DNA from: Vicia villosa | Taxonomy: Eukaryota; Streptophyta; Magnoliopsida; Fabales; Fabaceae | Assembly: GCF_029867415.1 (NCBI RefSeq) | Contig: NC_081183.1 | Span: forward strand, 116,240,514-116,304,513 | Direction: 5' to 3' | Length of the DNA stretch: 64,000 nucleotides | Shown: in pieces, positions 12,022-25,241 of the stretch | Layout: the number at the start of each line of letters is the position of its first letter | Numbering within the stretch: position 1 is the stretch's first letter | Notes under the pieces: model-generated | Seen by the model: the letters and a program-made list of their open reading frames with translations, nothing else | What the model was told of the DNA's origin: nothing | The model's database searches: none | Program-made: the position numbers and the translations under genes

Positions 12022-12423
12022 ACTGGACAATTTGGAAAATATGAGAATGGCATAAGATTTGAAGATTTCATTGCAAGTGTTACTGAGATGAGATACCAAT
12101 ATAACACTAAAAGTATAAGAGATTAAGGTATTTAGCTTTTAACTCTTTAGTTTATGAACTTTGGCTACCAAAACTATAATCCAACCATACATATGTACTA
12201 ATAATCAATTTTGGATACCAAATGTATACATGGATATGTAGTATCTTTTCATGTTACATGACGCCTCGAGAAGAATCAAATATAGCATATGTGTTCACTA
12301 GTTTTCCTACACCGTATGACATTTACACCGAATGCATATAATTATTTAGTGTTGCACAAAAATCAAAGCATACAAAAAAATTATTAAGAAAACAAAATGT
12401 ATATCTAACCGTATTTTTATACG
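12022..12423. other. Intergenic, nothing recognised
   Basis: Spacer between the hAT-like element and the gypsy element. No gene, repeat or signal recognised. Confidence 0.4.
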
Positions 12424-13254
12424 GTGTTTGTAACATCCCGAAAATTCTTATTTAATTAATTTAATTAAGTTTTAAATTAATTATTTGAAATTAGCATTTT
12501 ATTGAAATTAATTGGAAATAATAAAATGTTAGTTGTTGGGCCATTGATGGAGTTAGTAATGTGGGGTGTTAATGTGAAGGAGCCTATTACTAAATTATGT
12601 TATGTTTTCATAAAACAAGAAAATAAGAGGAATTTGAGAAATAGAGGAGAAAAACCTAATAGGGAGAGATGGAGAAGTCATGGACAAAAGCATTTTCGTA
12701 TTCATGGTGCAACCATCACGAAACGGGCCATAATTTTCTGCTCGTAGCTCCAAATCGGGTAATTCTCGAAGATTCGTATTCTACACGAAATTTCCTTTGA
12801 TTTGATATATTAATTCGTGTCAGGGAGGTTCTCGATGAGGGAGATAAGCGAGTTTGAAGATTGGGGATTCTTGCTGAAAGTGAAGAAAAGAGGCTTACGG
12901 GTTTGATGGAGAAGAAGGGGAAAAGTCCAGATTCTTGGCTAAAGTAAGGGGGGACTTATTTGGTTAACATCTATTATCGGGTTAGGGGTTGATAATACTG
13001 AATAGATGTAGAATTCGGGTCGATTGAGTCATATGATAGATTTAGGGATTGAGTTAAATTGTATGATGTTTGATCCCTATGTTTGAATCCATGAAGTTTG
13101 TGTTGTTATGGTCTCAATTGATGCGTAATTGGTGTATTATGATGTGTATTTCGTGTTGTATGTGCATTTCATTTCCTTAAGTTCTTACTGGTATGGATTG
13201 AGTGAGTTTGGAATGTGTAGAATGCTGTTTTCTGCGATTGGGGGTTTATGAAAA

Positions 13255-13437
13255 TCGCCAGTTTGCGCCGCGTCCCAGGGTTGGCGCTGCGAACTACTTG
13301 GCAGAAAGCCAGGAAGTTTTGGTTCACTCAGTTCGCGCCGCGAACACATGTTTGCGTCGCGAAGTGCTTGGCAGAGAGCCAAGGAGTTTTGAGACGCTCA
13401 GTTCGCGCCGCGAACCTATGTTGGCGCCGCGTGCTGT
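13255..13437. repeat. GC-rich dyad repeats inside 5' LTR
   Basis: A unit of about 60 bp is repeated imperfectly three times. Each unit contains the near-palindrome TTCGCGCCGCGAA or a relative, followed by TGCTTGGCAGA and AGCCA. The block is CpG-dense in an otherwise AT-rich LTR. The same block is at 18766-18946 in the 3' LTR. It could be a regulatory or methylation target; its function is not known from sequence alone. Confidence 0.75.
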
Positions 13438-13574
13438 TAGTGACAGACCATTTTTGAAAAGTTTAAAAATGCATAACTTTTGAACCGTTGGTCTGTTTCG
13501 TGTGTCGTTTTGGGCTAAACAAACTTTGTGAAATAATCTATGTAATGATTAATGATGTGATTTTGATTGAATGA

Positions 13575-13577
<3 letters not shown>

Positions 13578-13614
<37 letters not shown>
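13578..13614. repeat. (TA)n microsatellite in 5' LTR
   Basis: About 18 TA units. The matching tract in the 3' LTR (19087-19105) has about 9. This single difference explains nearly all of the 16-bp length difference between the LTRs. Confidence 0.9.
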
Positions 13615-13617
<3 letters not shown>

Positions 13618-14454
13618 ATGCTTGATGATGATGATTATGATGAAATGAGTATTTGATGATGCTACTCATTAGACTTGACGATGGTATAAGTATGTTCATG
13701 TATGTTTGCATTCATTCATATTCATTGTTGATGCTGTATCCATGATGATGTGTTGGATCAGTGAAGGGCATGATTCCCATTGTTTGGAATCTGTGCTGGC
13801 AGGGCCGTATCTTGATGATGTTGGATCGGTCATGGGTTATTCCCATTTGATGATGTTGGTACCACATGTATAGTGTCAGTTCATACATATGCATACTTTT
13901 ATAATAATATTGGATGTATTCCAGTGTTATAATTATTAATGATGTGTTGGTTGATTGTTTTGTGATGATAAAACTTGTCTGAATGTCTGCTTATGAAACA
14001 ATTGGATGAACGATGCAGCTATGATGTGTTATTGCTTTATAGCCTTATAACATTTGTTAATTATGATGAGACTCACCCTTAAATGTTGTCATTTTCAGAT
14101 TGAGGATAGCGGCTATTCGACTCGGTGAGGATTAGCTCATGAGTCAGTTATTTAGTTAGCGTCAAGTGTCATGCTCTGATATTTGTAACACTGAGGACGC
14201 GAAGTTTTAAGTTTATGGTTTATAACTCTGGTTATGTTTTGAAGGATAAGTTTTATAGATGTTAAACTTAATCCGTATGATTTGATTTCCGTTGTGTTAA
14301 CATGAAATGTTTTTAATTGATGATGAGTGCCCCAATGAATGCATGACATAACTAAACGATGTTTAATTAATCTTTGAATTGTGGCACCCTTATTTTCATG
14401 TACTCTGAATAAACTTATTAATTGTCGCAGGGTTAGAAAGGGGTGTTACAATAG

Positions 14455-14466
14455 TGGTATCAGAGC
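14455..14466 (+). promoter_or_regulatory. Primer-binding site, initiator-Met tRNA
   Basis: TGGTATCAGAGC, complementary to the 3' end of plant initiator methionine tRNA, lies four bases after the end of the 5' LTR. It would prime minus-strand cDNA synthesis. Confidence 0.92.
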
Positions 14467-15794
14467 AGGTCGGTCCGTCCGCCCAATTGTCGAGTCAGTT
14501 GAGTTACGCGACAGTTGTATACTGTCGGTGTTTTATCCCTTGGTACGCGACATGTGAGTGAATCACTGTCGGTACTTATTTGTTTTGTTACAGGTGTTGG
14601 ATTGAAACAAGTGGGGGAGAAGCTTCACTTCTCAGTTATGTTTCTGTTGTAAGATGATTGGTTCAGTAGGCTGTTGTTGGCAACAGTGCAAGCGTTGTTG
14701 GAGTTTGTTGTTTCCCGAATTGAAGGTGACTTGGAATTAAGACTTGACTGGTAATTAAGTTGGAGCATCTTGAAGGAGGATGATTAGATGTAATTGATGA
14801 TTATTTGTAGGAGATGAAAATTAGAAAGTTGCAATGTATCAACTCTGCTGGTGTACTGCGAAGTTGTCAGTTGAGTAGCCTTGCATCTCGGAAGAGGTTC
14901 AGTTGCAAGTTTGCAAAGAGGATTGTTGTCGTGATGCTTCAGAAAACGAACTTCGGTGATGGAATGTGTTGCTCAAGTTGTAAGAATGTTTGAAAGCAAA
15001 GAGATATGATAAGGGGCTGCATAGAATGCGATTGATTTGAAGGGGATGAGTTTCGGAGTGGAATTTCCGCAAGCAAAACGCAGGAAAGTTGCTGAATCGT
15101 TATGAAACTTCGAAAATTCATAACTGGACTTCTGGACATCCGATTTGAGTTCCGTTTGAAGCAACGGAAAGCTAACGAGATGAACTCTGTTATAAAAATG
15201 GTTGCAGCAGCTGTAACATATTTAATTGTGACAGAATGATATTGGAAAGAGGTGAAGTTGCGGTTACGCTTTCTCTTAGAACTAGATTTGTTTGTTGGTA
15301 CTGCACGGGATATCAGTGTCAGAGTTGAACGGATTGAAGGAATAATTAAAAGCTTTGTTGAGAAGCAATTTTAGGAATTAAATGTACCAATTGAGGAGTT
15401 TTGGATATATCGTATAGAGTGTTGATGCATGATGTCGGTGTTGCATTTTTGGACAACGATTGGAAAATTCATATCTTGAGTTCCGAGTGTCGGATTAACG
15501 TGCCGTTTGAACCTATGAAGAGGAGAGATTATGTTCTACATTATGGGAGAGTTATAAATACAGTAGATTGATCCTATGAGGAGATATTCTGAAGTCGGTT
15601 AAGGAAGCGTGGAACTTGTTGAATAGGAATGCCTACTACCGGGATTGTTTTAAACGAAGTTGAGTAGAACATGTTGTTGATGAATAAGTGGAGGAGATGT
15701 TCGGTAATATAGATGATTTGAGTGCCGATGGATCTTTGTGAGGATTGGATTAGTAGTAAAGGTGAATTACACTTTAGAACGGTTGAAGTCGTAT

Positions 15795-16450
15795 TTGTGA
15801 TGCGTCATTGATGGGTTTGAGTGGTGTATTGATGCAAAGTCAACAAGTAGTAGCTTATGCGTCGAGACAACTCAAAGTGTATGAAAGGGATTATCCGACT
15901 CATGATTTAGAGTTGGCAGCCGTGGTTTTGTTTTGAAGTTGCGGTGACATTATTTATCTGGTTCGAGATTCGAAGTGTTTAGTGATCATTAGGGTCTGAG
16001 GTACCTCTTCGATCAGAAAGGGCTTAATATGAGGCAACGAAGATGGTTAGAGTTTTTGTTAGATTATGATTTTAAACTGAATCACCATCCGAGTACAGCG
16101 AACGTAGTTGCTGATGCGTTAAGCAGGAAGTCCTTACACATGCCTATGCTAATGGTGCGAGAATTGGATTTGATTGAACAATTCCGAGATTTGAGTTGGT
16201 ATGCAAAGGTACTCCTAATAGTGTTAGATTGGGTATGCTAAAGCTGACTAGTGGTATTCTTGATGAGATTAGAGGAGGTCAGAAAACTGATGTTGAGTCG
16301 ATCGATAAGTTGACTTTGAATTACCGAGGTAAAGGCAGTGAATTCAGAATCGACGAGCATAGTATAATGTAGTTTGGTGATCGGGTTTGTGTTCCTGATG
16401 TTTTTGGAGCTTTGAAAGAATATTATAGAAGAAGACACCGCAGTGAATTA
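15795..16450 (+). pseudogene. Gypsy RNase H and integrase N-terminal relic
   Basis: Pieces in shifting frames read [35 protein letters not shown] and LELAAVVL, then [20 protein letters not shown] and [17 protein letters not shown] (open frame 16029-16241). Next comes the linker wording [28 protein letters not shown] and SEFRIDEHSIM, then a stop. This order is typical of Ty3/gypsy chromovirus Pol (RNase H then integrase H2C2 domain). Frameshifts occur near 15935 and 16215. After about 16500 the integrase cannot be followed. No function is expected. Confidence 0.88.
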
Positions 16451-16499
16451 TTGGACTATGACGATGTAAATGAGTTTGATTGCAAACTCAGAAAGGACA

Positions 16500-17920
16500 C
16501 TATTATGTAGTAACGACAGTTTATGCTTAAATATGGTTGTCGGCTATCTATTGACAAATTGAGGACTTGATCACCCTTAATCTCTTGTTGATAGTAGACG
16601 GAATTATATAGATGGTGTGAGATTGTTTGTTACCTTAATGGTATAAGATGTGATGAATGCTAAGCCGTGAGAATATTCACTCACCATATTGTGGGAACTT
16701 ATGAAGAAGTGAATATGAAAGAGTGCAACGTATTGGACGGTGACTTAATACCGGTAATCGGAGTCGCACAACGAAAGTGTGATGTGGAGTAATATTATGA
16801 GTACTACTCGTGGGCAGTGAGGAATTAATACGTCGGGAGCCTACGTGGAGAACATGTATTGATCTATATGTTGGATTTAGGATCTACTGGATGTAACGAT
16901 GTGGTATCATAGAATTAGAATTTTTTTGAATAATTGCCGAGATGATGAATATGTTATTATGGTTGTACAAGGTTGACGAGTATGTATTCGGCGAAGTTAA
17001 GACGTTGAGTTGATACTATATGATGCTATAATAATTTCTATGCTGTTGTAAGGTGTTATGTAGATTTCCAGATATAATGAGGAATTATACCCTATGAAGG
17101 ACGAAGTTGATTTGATTCTTAGTAGAGAGAGGGACTCAGTTGAGCTATTTTGTAAGCAATGGTATATTGAGGCTGATGAGCGTGATTATAACTACTTGTG
17201 TGTACTCGTTCCGATGGTGGGAATGTTTTAATAGATGTAGTAACTCAGGAATTTGTTTTTAGTACGTGTAAGTATTGCTAAGTGGTAAATTAGTACCATG
17301 TGTGGTAAAGGAGGATTTTAAACGAATGAGTAAAGAGAATCAGAATTGGGTAAGACTAAGTAAATCTAGCTGGTGATGATGATTGTAATGAGTAAATCAG
17401 AGTAGCGCAGCAAAAGCGGAATGTAACGTGTTGGATAATTGCTGGTGTGACGTAAGAGGAGTTAGAAAGTTGAAATCCAATGATATAGGAATATTATTAT
17501 TGAGTTTCTTGAAGGAAGCGGTTGGTGAAAAGTGTAAGTATTACCATATCGCTCAGATGGAAAAGCGTGTCTAAGGCTGGTATGTTCGGTAGATGGAATC
17601 CATTACTGCATTGTTGATCAATTGTGATCATACCATGGATTGTGTAATTGTATTATTCAATTATTGAGCGTATTGTATGGATCGCACCTCGACGTTTCAC
17701 TGTCGTTAACCTTTGGAGATATAGCGAGTGGTACACCTTTGGGGTGGTCGAATGCGACGTAAGAGTTGCGATTGAATGCATGAGACATGCTTCTGTTGGT
17801 TATGGCAGATGAATTTTGAGGATCGACTAGGGAAATGTTACCTGGGAACTGGAGAGTCAGATGAAGGACTCCTATCCGGAACTTTTCACTTGAGGTATGT
17901 TTTCGAGGACGAAAACTCTT
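16500..17920 (+). other. Degenerate 3' interior of gypsy element
   Basis: This should encode integrase and a C-terminal chromodomain, but no frame stays open and no DDE motif was found. Only the last bases before the polypurine tract (ttcgaggacgaaaactc) have the wording common at the 3' end of such elements. Confidence 0.6.
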
Positions 17921-17921
17921 T

Positions 17922-17935
17922 TAGTGGGGGAGAGT
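17922..17935 (+). promoter_or_regulatory. Polypurine tract of gypsy element
   Basis: tagtgggggagagt lies directly before the 3' LTR start (TG at 17936). It would prime plus-strand synthesis. Confidence 0.88.
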
Positions 17936-19941
17936 TGTAACAACCCGAAAACTCTTATTTAATTAATTTAATTAAGTTTTAAATTAATTATTTGAAATTA
18001 GCATTTTATTGAAATTAATTGGAAATAATAAAATGTTAGTTGTTGGGCCATTGATGGAGTTAGTAATGTGGGGGTGTTAATGTGAAGGAGCCTATTAATA
18101 AATTATGTTATGTTTTCATAAAACAATAAAATAAGAGGAATTTGAGAAATAGAGGAGAAAAACCTAATAGGGAGAGATGGAGAAGTCATGGAAAAAAGCA
18201 TTTTCGTATTCATGGTGCAGCCATCACGAAACGGACCATAACTTTCTGCTCGTAGCTCCAAATCGGGTAATTCTCAAAGATTCGGATTCTACAAAAAATT
18301 TCCTTCGATTTGATATATTAATTCGTGTCAGGGAGGTTCTCGATGAGGGAGATAAGCGAGTTTGAAGATTGGGGATTCTTGCTGAAAGTGAAGAAAAGAG
18401 GCTTACGGGTTTGATGGAGAAGAAGGGGAAAAGTCCAGATTCTTGGCTACAGTAAGTGGGGGACTTATCTCGTTAACATCTATTATCGGGTTAGGGGTTG
18501 ATAATACTGAATAGATGTAGAATTCGGGTCGATTGAGTCATATGATAGATTTAGGGATTGAGTCAAATTGTATGATGTTTGATCCCTATGTTTGAATCCA
18601 TGATGTGTGTGTTGTTATGATCTCAATTGATGCGTAATTGGTGTATTATGATGTGTATTTCGTGTTGTATGTGCATTTCATTTCCTTAAGTTCGTACTGG
18701 TATGGATTGAGTGAGTTTGGAATGTGTAGAATGTTGTTTTCTGCGATTGGGGGTTTCTGAAAATCGCCAGTTCGCGCCGCGTCCCAGGGTACGCGCCGCG
18801 AACTGCTTGGCAGAAAGCCAGGAAGTTTTGGTTCACTCAGTTCGCGCCGCGAGCACATGTTTGCGCCGCGAAGTGCTTGGCAGAGAGCCAAGGAGTTTTG
18901 AGACGCTCAGTTCGCGCCGCGAACCTATGTTGGCGCCGCGTGCTGTTAGTGACAGACCATTTTTGAAAAGTTTAAAGATGCATAACTTTTGAACCGTTGG
19001 TCCGTTTCGTGTGTCATTTTGAGCTAAACAAACCTTGTGAAATAATCTATGTGATGATTAATGATGTGATTGTGATTGAATGATGCATATATATATATAT
19101 ATATAAACATGCTTGATGATGATGATTATGATGAAATGAGTATTGGATGATGCTACTCATTAGACTTGACGATGGTATAAGTATGTTCATGTATGTTTGC
19201 ATTCATTCATATTCATTGTTGATGCTGTATCCATGATGATGTGTTGGATCTGTGAAGGGCATGATTCCCATTGTGTGGAATCTGTGCTGGCAGGGCCGTA
19301 TCTTAATGATGTTGGATCGGTCATGGGTTATTCCCATTTGATGATGTTGGTATCACATGCATAGTGTCAGTTCATACATATGCATATTTTTATAACAAGA
19401 TTGGATGTATTCTAGTGTTATAATTATTAATGATGTGTTGGTTGATTGTTTTGTGATGATAAAACTTGTCTGAATGTCTGCTTATGAAATAATTGGGTGA
19501 ACGATGCAGCTATGATGTGTTATTGCTTTATAGCCTTATAACATTTGTTAATTATGATGAGACTCACCCTTACATGTTGTCATTTTCATATTAAGGATAA
19601 CGGCTGTTTGACTCGGTGAGGATTAGCTCATGAGTCAGTTATTTAGTTAGCGTCAGGTGTCATGCTCTGATATTTGTAACACTGAGGACGCGATGTTTAG
19701 AGTTTATGGTTTATAACTCTGGTTATGTTTTAAAGGATAAGTTTTATAGATGTTAAACTTAATCCGTATGATTTGATTTCCGCTGTGTTAACATGAAATA
19801 TTTTTAATAGATGATGAGTGCCCCAATGAATGCATGACATAACTGAACGATTTTTAATTAATCTTTGAATTGTGGCACCCTTATTTTCATGTACTCTGAA
19901 TAAACTTATTAATTGCCGTGGGGTTAGAAAGGGGTGTTACA
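17936..19941 (+). repeat. 3' LTR of gypsy element (2,006 bp)
   Basis: It starts TGTAACAACCCGAAAACT and ends AGAAAGGGGTGTTACA, followed directly by the GTGTT duplication. By eye only scattered substitutions separate it from the 5' LTR, with the main length change in the (TA)n tract. Confidence 0.95.
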
Positions 19942-19946
19942 GTGTT

Positions 19947-21003
19947 GGTGTAACTTTAACTCTGAATGATGATCGATGTAACTTTTGGTGTATGTTGGTG
20001 ACTAGATATACACGGATGTCAATCAATCCAAAGTCCATTTGTGATGGCGAGCTATATTGATTTGGCGAGATCTAGAATAAGATGTGAGCAAAATTAATTT
20101 AAGTTAGAGGAAGTGAATTATGTTGAAAAAGAGATGTTGGAGGAAGTGAATGATGTTGAAAAATAATAGTTGGAGAAAGGGAAAAATGTTAAAAAAGACA
20201 AGTTTGATGAAGACTTAAATGAGGGAGGAATCATTAATTTTGTAGAAGACTGAACGAGGAGGCATTCAATAACCTACTAAAAAATCCACCAAGACTTTGG
20301 AGCAACTTATTATTTGTAACTCTAGGGCCAAGCTTATTGTTATTATGATTGAAGAAATTCGAGTTTATATGATGTTGACACCTTTGGTTATAGCATTTAT
20401 GTACACTTTTTGTAGTTATGTATGTGTACTCTTTATGCCATTTTGGAACATATTCAATGTCATTTTAGTTTAATGACTTTGGTTTGCATGAAAGAATGTA
20501 ACAATATTCTAGTTTAATGCTGTTAAATTCAAGATTCTGTTAATCCACAATGTTATGAAATACTTGTATGGTAAATAACAGGTTATAGTATGGTAAAGTA
20601 TTATGAAATTATAATTTGATCACTTTAACCATAGTTTGATTATTGTCCTTGTATGCCCCCTTAACTAACTATAAGATTTCAATTTAGTCCCTTAACTAAA
20701 TTGTTGACCTACTATTTTGACTTTTATCATGCTGTCATGCCACATCATCATAACTTAACTTTTTTTTCTTCTCAATATTAAATAGAAAGGACCAACTTAA
20801 CTAACATAATGGTAATTGAGGGACTAATCTGTAACATTTATTAATAGGGACTAAAGTAAAATGGTAAATTAAATTAAGGAATCTCGTCATAATTAAACCT
20901 ATATTTTAATCTATCAAAGTACTATGAAAAATTACATTCATCGATGAACAGTTCAAGTATTAGAACATGAATGTTTAAAAAAGTAATTAAAAAGTTATGT
21001 TAC
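19947..21003. other. Intergenic, nothing firmly recognised
   Basis: AT-rich sequence. The part 20640-20930 contains wording such as ttagtcccttaac and gggactaaag in opposite orientation, seen in dispersed legume repeats, but ends could not be set. Confidence 0.4.
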
Positions 21004-21302
21004 CTTTCCCTTCCACACATGTCTAACAGCGTGGTATACAAAGGAAGTAGTGAAAGGTCTAAGGGGCCTCCCAGAAAACCATTAGGCACAACAACATCTG
21101 GAGTAGCAGAGGCTTTTAGAGCATCGGGAGACACATGAATCCAAGAAGATGGTGTTGAAGACATATGAATCTGAGAAGAGAATACCTTGCCAGCAAAAAA
21201 AGTATCTCCAATTGCAGTTCACGAGGGTCTAGCTTTCTCCTTGCAAATTAAAGCATGTTGGGTCACTCTATCATGTCTCAATCTTTCTTGGTTGTCAGAC
21301 AT
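21004..21302 (-). pseudogene. Plant mobile domain (PMD/MAIN-like) exon 1
   Basis: One frame runs from ATG at 21302 (MSDNQERLRHDRVTQHALI) to a splice donor GTAACA just past 21004. It contains VPNGFLGGPLDLSLLPLYTT, the wording at the start of the plant mobile domain found in MAIN/MAIL proteins and in many transposons. There is a single in-frame stop (TGA at about 21219-21221). No further exons were seen to the left, so it is an isolated first exon. MAIN/MAIL proteins act in the nucleus in transposon silencing and genome stability, but most PMD copies belong to mobile elements. The first residues match the pseudogene at 45.0 kb. Confidence 0.7.
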
Positions 21303-22264
<962 letters not shown>

Positions 22265-22804
22265 GGAGAAATCTTCCTGTCACCCCCCAAGTTGTACCTG
22301 ACACCCCCACAAAGGGGTTGTGATAATGTATTTGCCCTTTGTTATAAATTACCGGATTTTTAAAGTTTGGGATTTTTTTCGGATTTTTCATCAATTATTT
22401 GATATTTCGCATAAATTACCGTTTGGATGTAGAAAAACCAAATATTTTGATATAATACTGGATGTTTTACAAAAGAATGTAGAAATACCAAACATTTATA
22501 AATTGCTGGTAAAAAATATAAGCGTTATGGAAAAAATTTATGATTTACCGGATGTTTCAAAATATCCAAAATAAATGACCTGATGTTTTGAAAAATCCAG
22601 ACAATTGTTAAAACCTACCAAATTTTTTGAAAAATCCGGTATGCATAAAAAATTTCGGAAATTTGGAAAAGTCTAGAGTAGGTAGTAAAGATTTTTTTTA
22701 AATTATTTTTTTATACTTTTTTAACAATATAGTATAACTATGAAACATATACATATAATGCAAAGTGTTATAATATCACTACAAAACATATACATATACG
22801 AAAC

Positions 22805-25060
22805 AAATTATATCGACTTTTTAGCTACTTCTGTCCAGTGCCTAATACATCCTGCATATGTTGATTCCCATGTTTTTGCAACTTCACTATAGTTCTATCT
22901 CCATCGGTCTGTGACGAAAGTAAGAGACAATTGGGTTTCAACTTCACCTGAACCCAATTATTGTTGTTAACAAAACCAACTGTAATAATTTTGTGTCTAC
23001 TTGACGCTATGCTTGAAGCTATCACTAATGGGAAGAATGTGATATTAAGGTTCATAAGCAATGAGACAAATATAACACTGTATCTAGAAGTAATAGGGTA
23101 ACCTATATCAAGAATCGTCATCCACTTATCACGACCCTACACACCAAATCCATCAACCCGCAATGCACTCCTAACTTTCGGTATCATGTCATAGAATAAA
23201 TTGGAATACAGTTGATGGTGCTGATAAAATCTAATATCTAACTGCGTCCAAATCAAAGACCAATACTCTTCGCCTCATCCAAGCAAAGTTGAAATAGCCT
23301 AAAAATCGCAATTTTCATCATCAGCAACATCAACAATGTCATCAATGTACTGGTGTAAGAAAATAGGAAACTGAGACAAATATTCTAATTTTGAAGACAT
23401 GTTACACGATTGACTTGCAGTTGGTTTTGTACATGATCTCTTCGTACTCTGACTTCCCTGCAAACCCTCAGCATACTCCCACTGTGACGGATCAGAATGC
23501 ACATCACCACTTCACCCATTTTACTCTTCTTAGTTCCCTTCGTTGGCTTGTACTTCACTAGTGGTGGACACATGGAATTTGTGGATGGTTGGGTTAGTTC
23601 TTAAACTTTTTTTATTCATCAGCCTCTGACCTATAATATCCAGTGTACTGAAATACTTCTTCAAGTCTTCACACTCTTCTTCTAAATCCAACTGTGTCCC
23701 ACTATCTTCTTTAGTGAACTCATGCTCTTCAATGAATAATTTCTTCCAAAATACATGTATCAAATCTAACAAAATAGGCTCTCCTTGTATTTGAAAACAT
23801 GTAAGTTAACACGCACAAGGTAACCCATGTGTTGTTATACTTAAGCAACCACATGCTGCTTTGTCACAACCAACAAATTTTATCCTTTCTAGTTCCTTTC
23901 CAATGTATTGTATACATTGTCTTGAAATAAAGCCATGTAATTTGGAGTAAAATGGAGTGTTATACCAATTCTCAATGTTGCATACACGTTTCTGAAATGA
24001 CACTCTAATTGAGTCTAATTGCAACTTCAACATGGTGTTAACAACATCCCAACTTCTACATAAATCTCCCATGCTACTTGTCAGCATATTGGTTAGTCTC
24101 CAATAAGTAGACTCAACCCTAAAAACACAAACATGATAAATGTTAGATTTTGATAATTACTAATGTAAATATATTCATATTAACATCAATGTACTTGTTG
24201 GTTGTTGTGTTCCCTATATGAGTGACTTTATTAGTCCAAGCAGTAACAAATATTTCTTTTAGGGTGTCAACAAAGTTTCATGCACATACTGGAATATCAG
24301 CACATACAACTTCAAAATACTTTAGGTGTACCAAAAAATCAATCTTCGTATCAGAATACATGATGTTCTTCCACATATCCATATCATGTTCTTGTCTATG
24401 TGATTTGATATACTCCTTACACTTCATACTAAAGTTTTTTTAAAAATGGAACAAACATAGAAAATGAGTTGAGTTTGGAAACACAACATCCACAACATTC
24501 ATCAAAGCCAGTTCACGGCTAGTCACCAAAACATTTGGTAGAAACTTCTCATAAGCGGATAACTTTTTTAGCTTTTCAAGTGTACACATGAAGTTTTACT
24601 CCCGTTCGTGTTCCAGATATGCAAAACCAACAAAAAATGTTAACTACGTGGATGTAACACCAACAATCGCAAGTAGTGGTAGATAGTACTTGTTTGTTTT
24701 GTATATCATCAACAACTCCCAACAACTTTTAAAACAAATAAATTAAAATAGAATCCTTTGGCATAAGAAGTACTTGTTTGTTTTGTAAGTGCAATAAAAA
24801 ATTAACACAAAATGAAACATGTTCAACAACTTCACTGAATCATAGTGCATCTAAAATATATCAGTAATAACATTGGAAGAATCCCTGTTTCTTGTCCAAT
24901 ACATGTATTTATCTTCATGAATGAGACTCATCAGATGTTGCATTTCAGTCAATGGACCTGGGTAACGCTCGTTAGGTTTTTTTGGATCTCTAGTCAAAGC
25001 AGCAACTCTGTTTTTGGGTGGGAGCCATGTTCTAATTTGATCATGTTTACGCTAATCTAA
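22805..25060 (-). pseudogene. MULE transposase, SWIM finger and OTU-like protease
   Basis: Reading the minus strand: the DDE transposase core near 24440-24640 (degenerate, matching copy 2 around VMVMDPELALMNAMN); HIGNTTTN up to 24195; a 76-bp intron 24119-24194 (GTACAT to TTTTTAG); then VESTYWRLTNML with the third acidic residue. A SWIM zinc finger follows (CGCLSITTHGLPCAC near 23806-23860), then DLEEECEDLKKYF. Last is an OTU-like cysteine protease: IDDIVDVADDENCDF near 23310 and NNNWVQVKLKP near 22940. The motif DGNC is changed to DENC, so the protease is likely dead. Frames differ between 23806-24087, 23530-23772, 23299-23502 and 22825-23121. It would bind element ends and cut DNA if intact. 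The OTU part might deubiquitinate host factors, but that is inference. Confidence 0.82.
24119..24194 (-). other. Intron in MULE copy 1 transposase
   Basis: Donor GTACAT and acceptor TTTTTAG join NTTTNK to VESTYW in one frame, giving the family-typical sequence. The preserved splice sites show the copy is DNA-derived, not a processed copy. Confidence 0.75.
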
Positions 25061-25241
25061 GAGAATCGAGAAATTAATCTCCCACCCCCCAATTATACCT
25101 GGCACCCCTATTTTTGGCGTTTTTACGTTAATGTCCTCACAAATAACCGAAAATTTTAAAATTTCTGGGAAATACCAGAAATTTTGTACAATACCGAAAA
25201 TTCCGTTAAAGTTATTGTTTTTTACCGTGTGGGGTACCGGG

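Larger units (their letters stand above)
12429..14450 (+). repeat. 5' LTR of gypsy element (2,022 bp)
   Basis: It starts TGTAACATCCCGAAAATT and ends AGAAAGGGGTGTTACA. It contains a GC-rich dyad block (13255-13437) and a long (TA)n tract (13578-13614). Apart from that tract the copy at 17936 is collinear with it. Open frames on both strands inside the LTR are chance products of the GC-rich block. Confidence 0.95.
12429..19941 (+). mobile_element. Complete Ty3/gypsy element, chromovirus (Tekay/Del)-like
   Basis: A 7.5-kb LTR retrotransposon has all its structural parts. There are two direct LTRs starting TGTAACA and ending TGTTACA, a primer-binding site for initiator-Met tRNA, a polypurine tract before the 3' LTR, and a perfect 5-bp target duplication GTGTT (12424-12428 and 19942-19946). 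The internal region is only about 3.5 kb, and the only clear coding trace is RNase H plus the start of integrase. Gag, protease and most RT cannot be recognised. The two LTRs look nearly identical by eye, so insertion is fairly recent although the interior is dead. The element was probably moved by enzymes from a relative. The lineage call rests on the RNase H wording, the primer site and the LTR ends. Confidence 0.93.
22265..25067 (-). mobile_element. MULE copy 1 (FAR1-type with OTU domain), truncated
   Basis: The 3' end of the element is at 22265 (GGAGAAATCTTCCTGTCACC), which matches the ends of the next copy at 25068 and 30296. The subterminal part (22340-22680) is dense in CCGGATTTT/ACCGGA motifs. 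Then comes a minus-strand transposase pseudogene up to about 25060. The 5' end of the element is missing: recognisable transposase sequence stops where copy 2 begins. Copy 2 therefore either inserted into copy 1 or joined it by deletion. Confidence 0.75.

Noticed and set aside
13202..13483. 93-residue ORF in both gypsy LTRs (also at 18711-18992), plus an opposite-strand ORF
   Set aside because: It lies in the GC-rich dyad block of an LTR; openness on both strands comes from the repeated GC-rich units, and its conservation is explained by the LTR pair being copies of each other.
20640..20930. Possible MITE with ttagtccctt / gggactaaag wording
   Set aside because: Inverted similarity is weak and no duplication was found.
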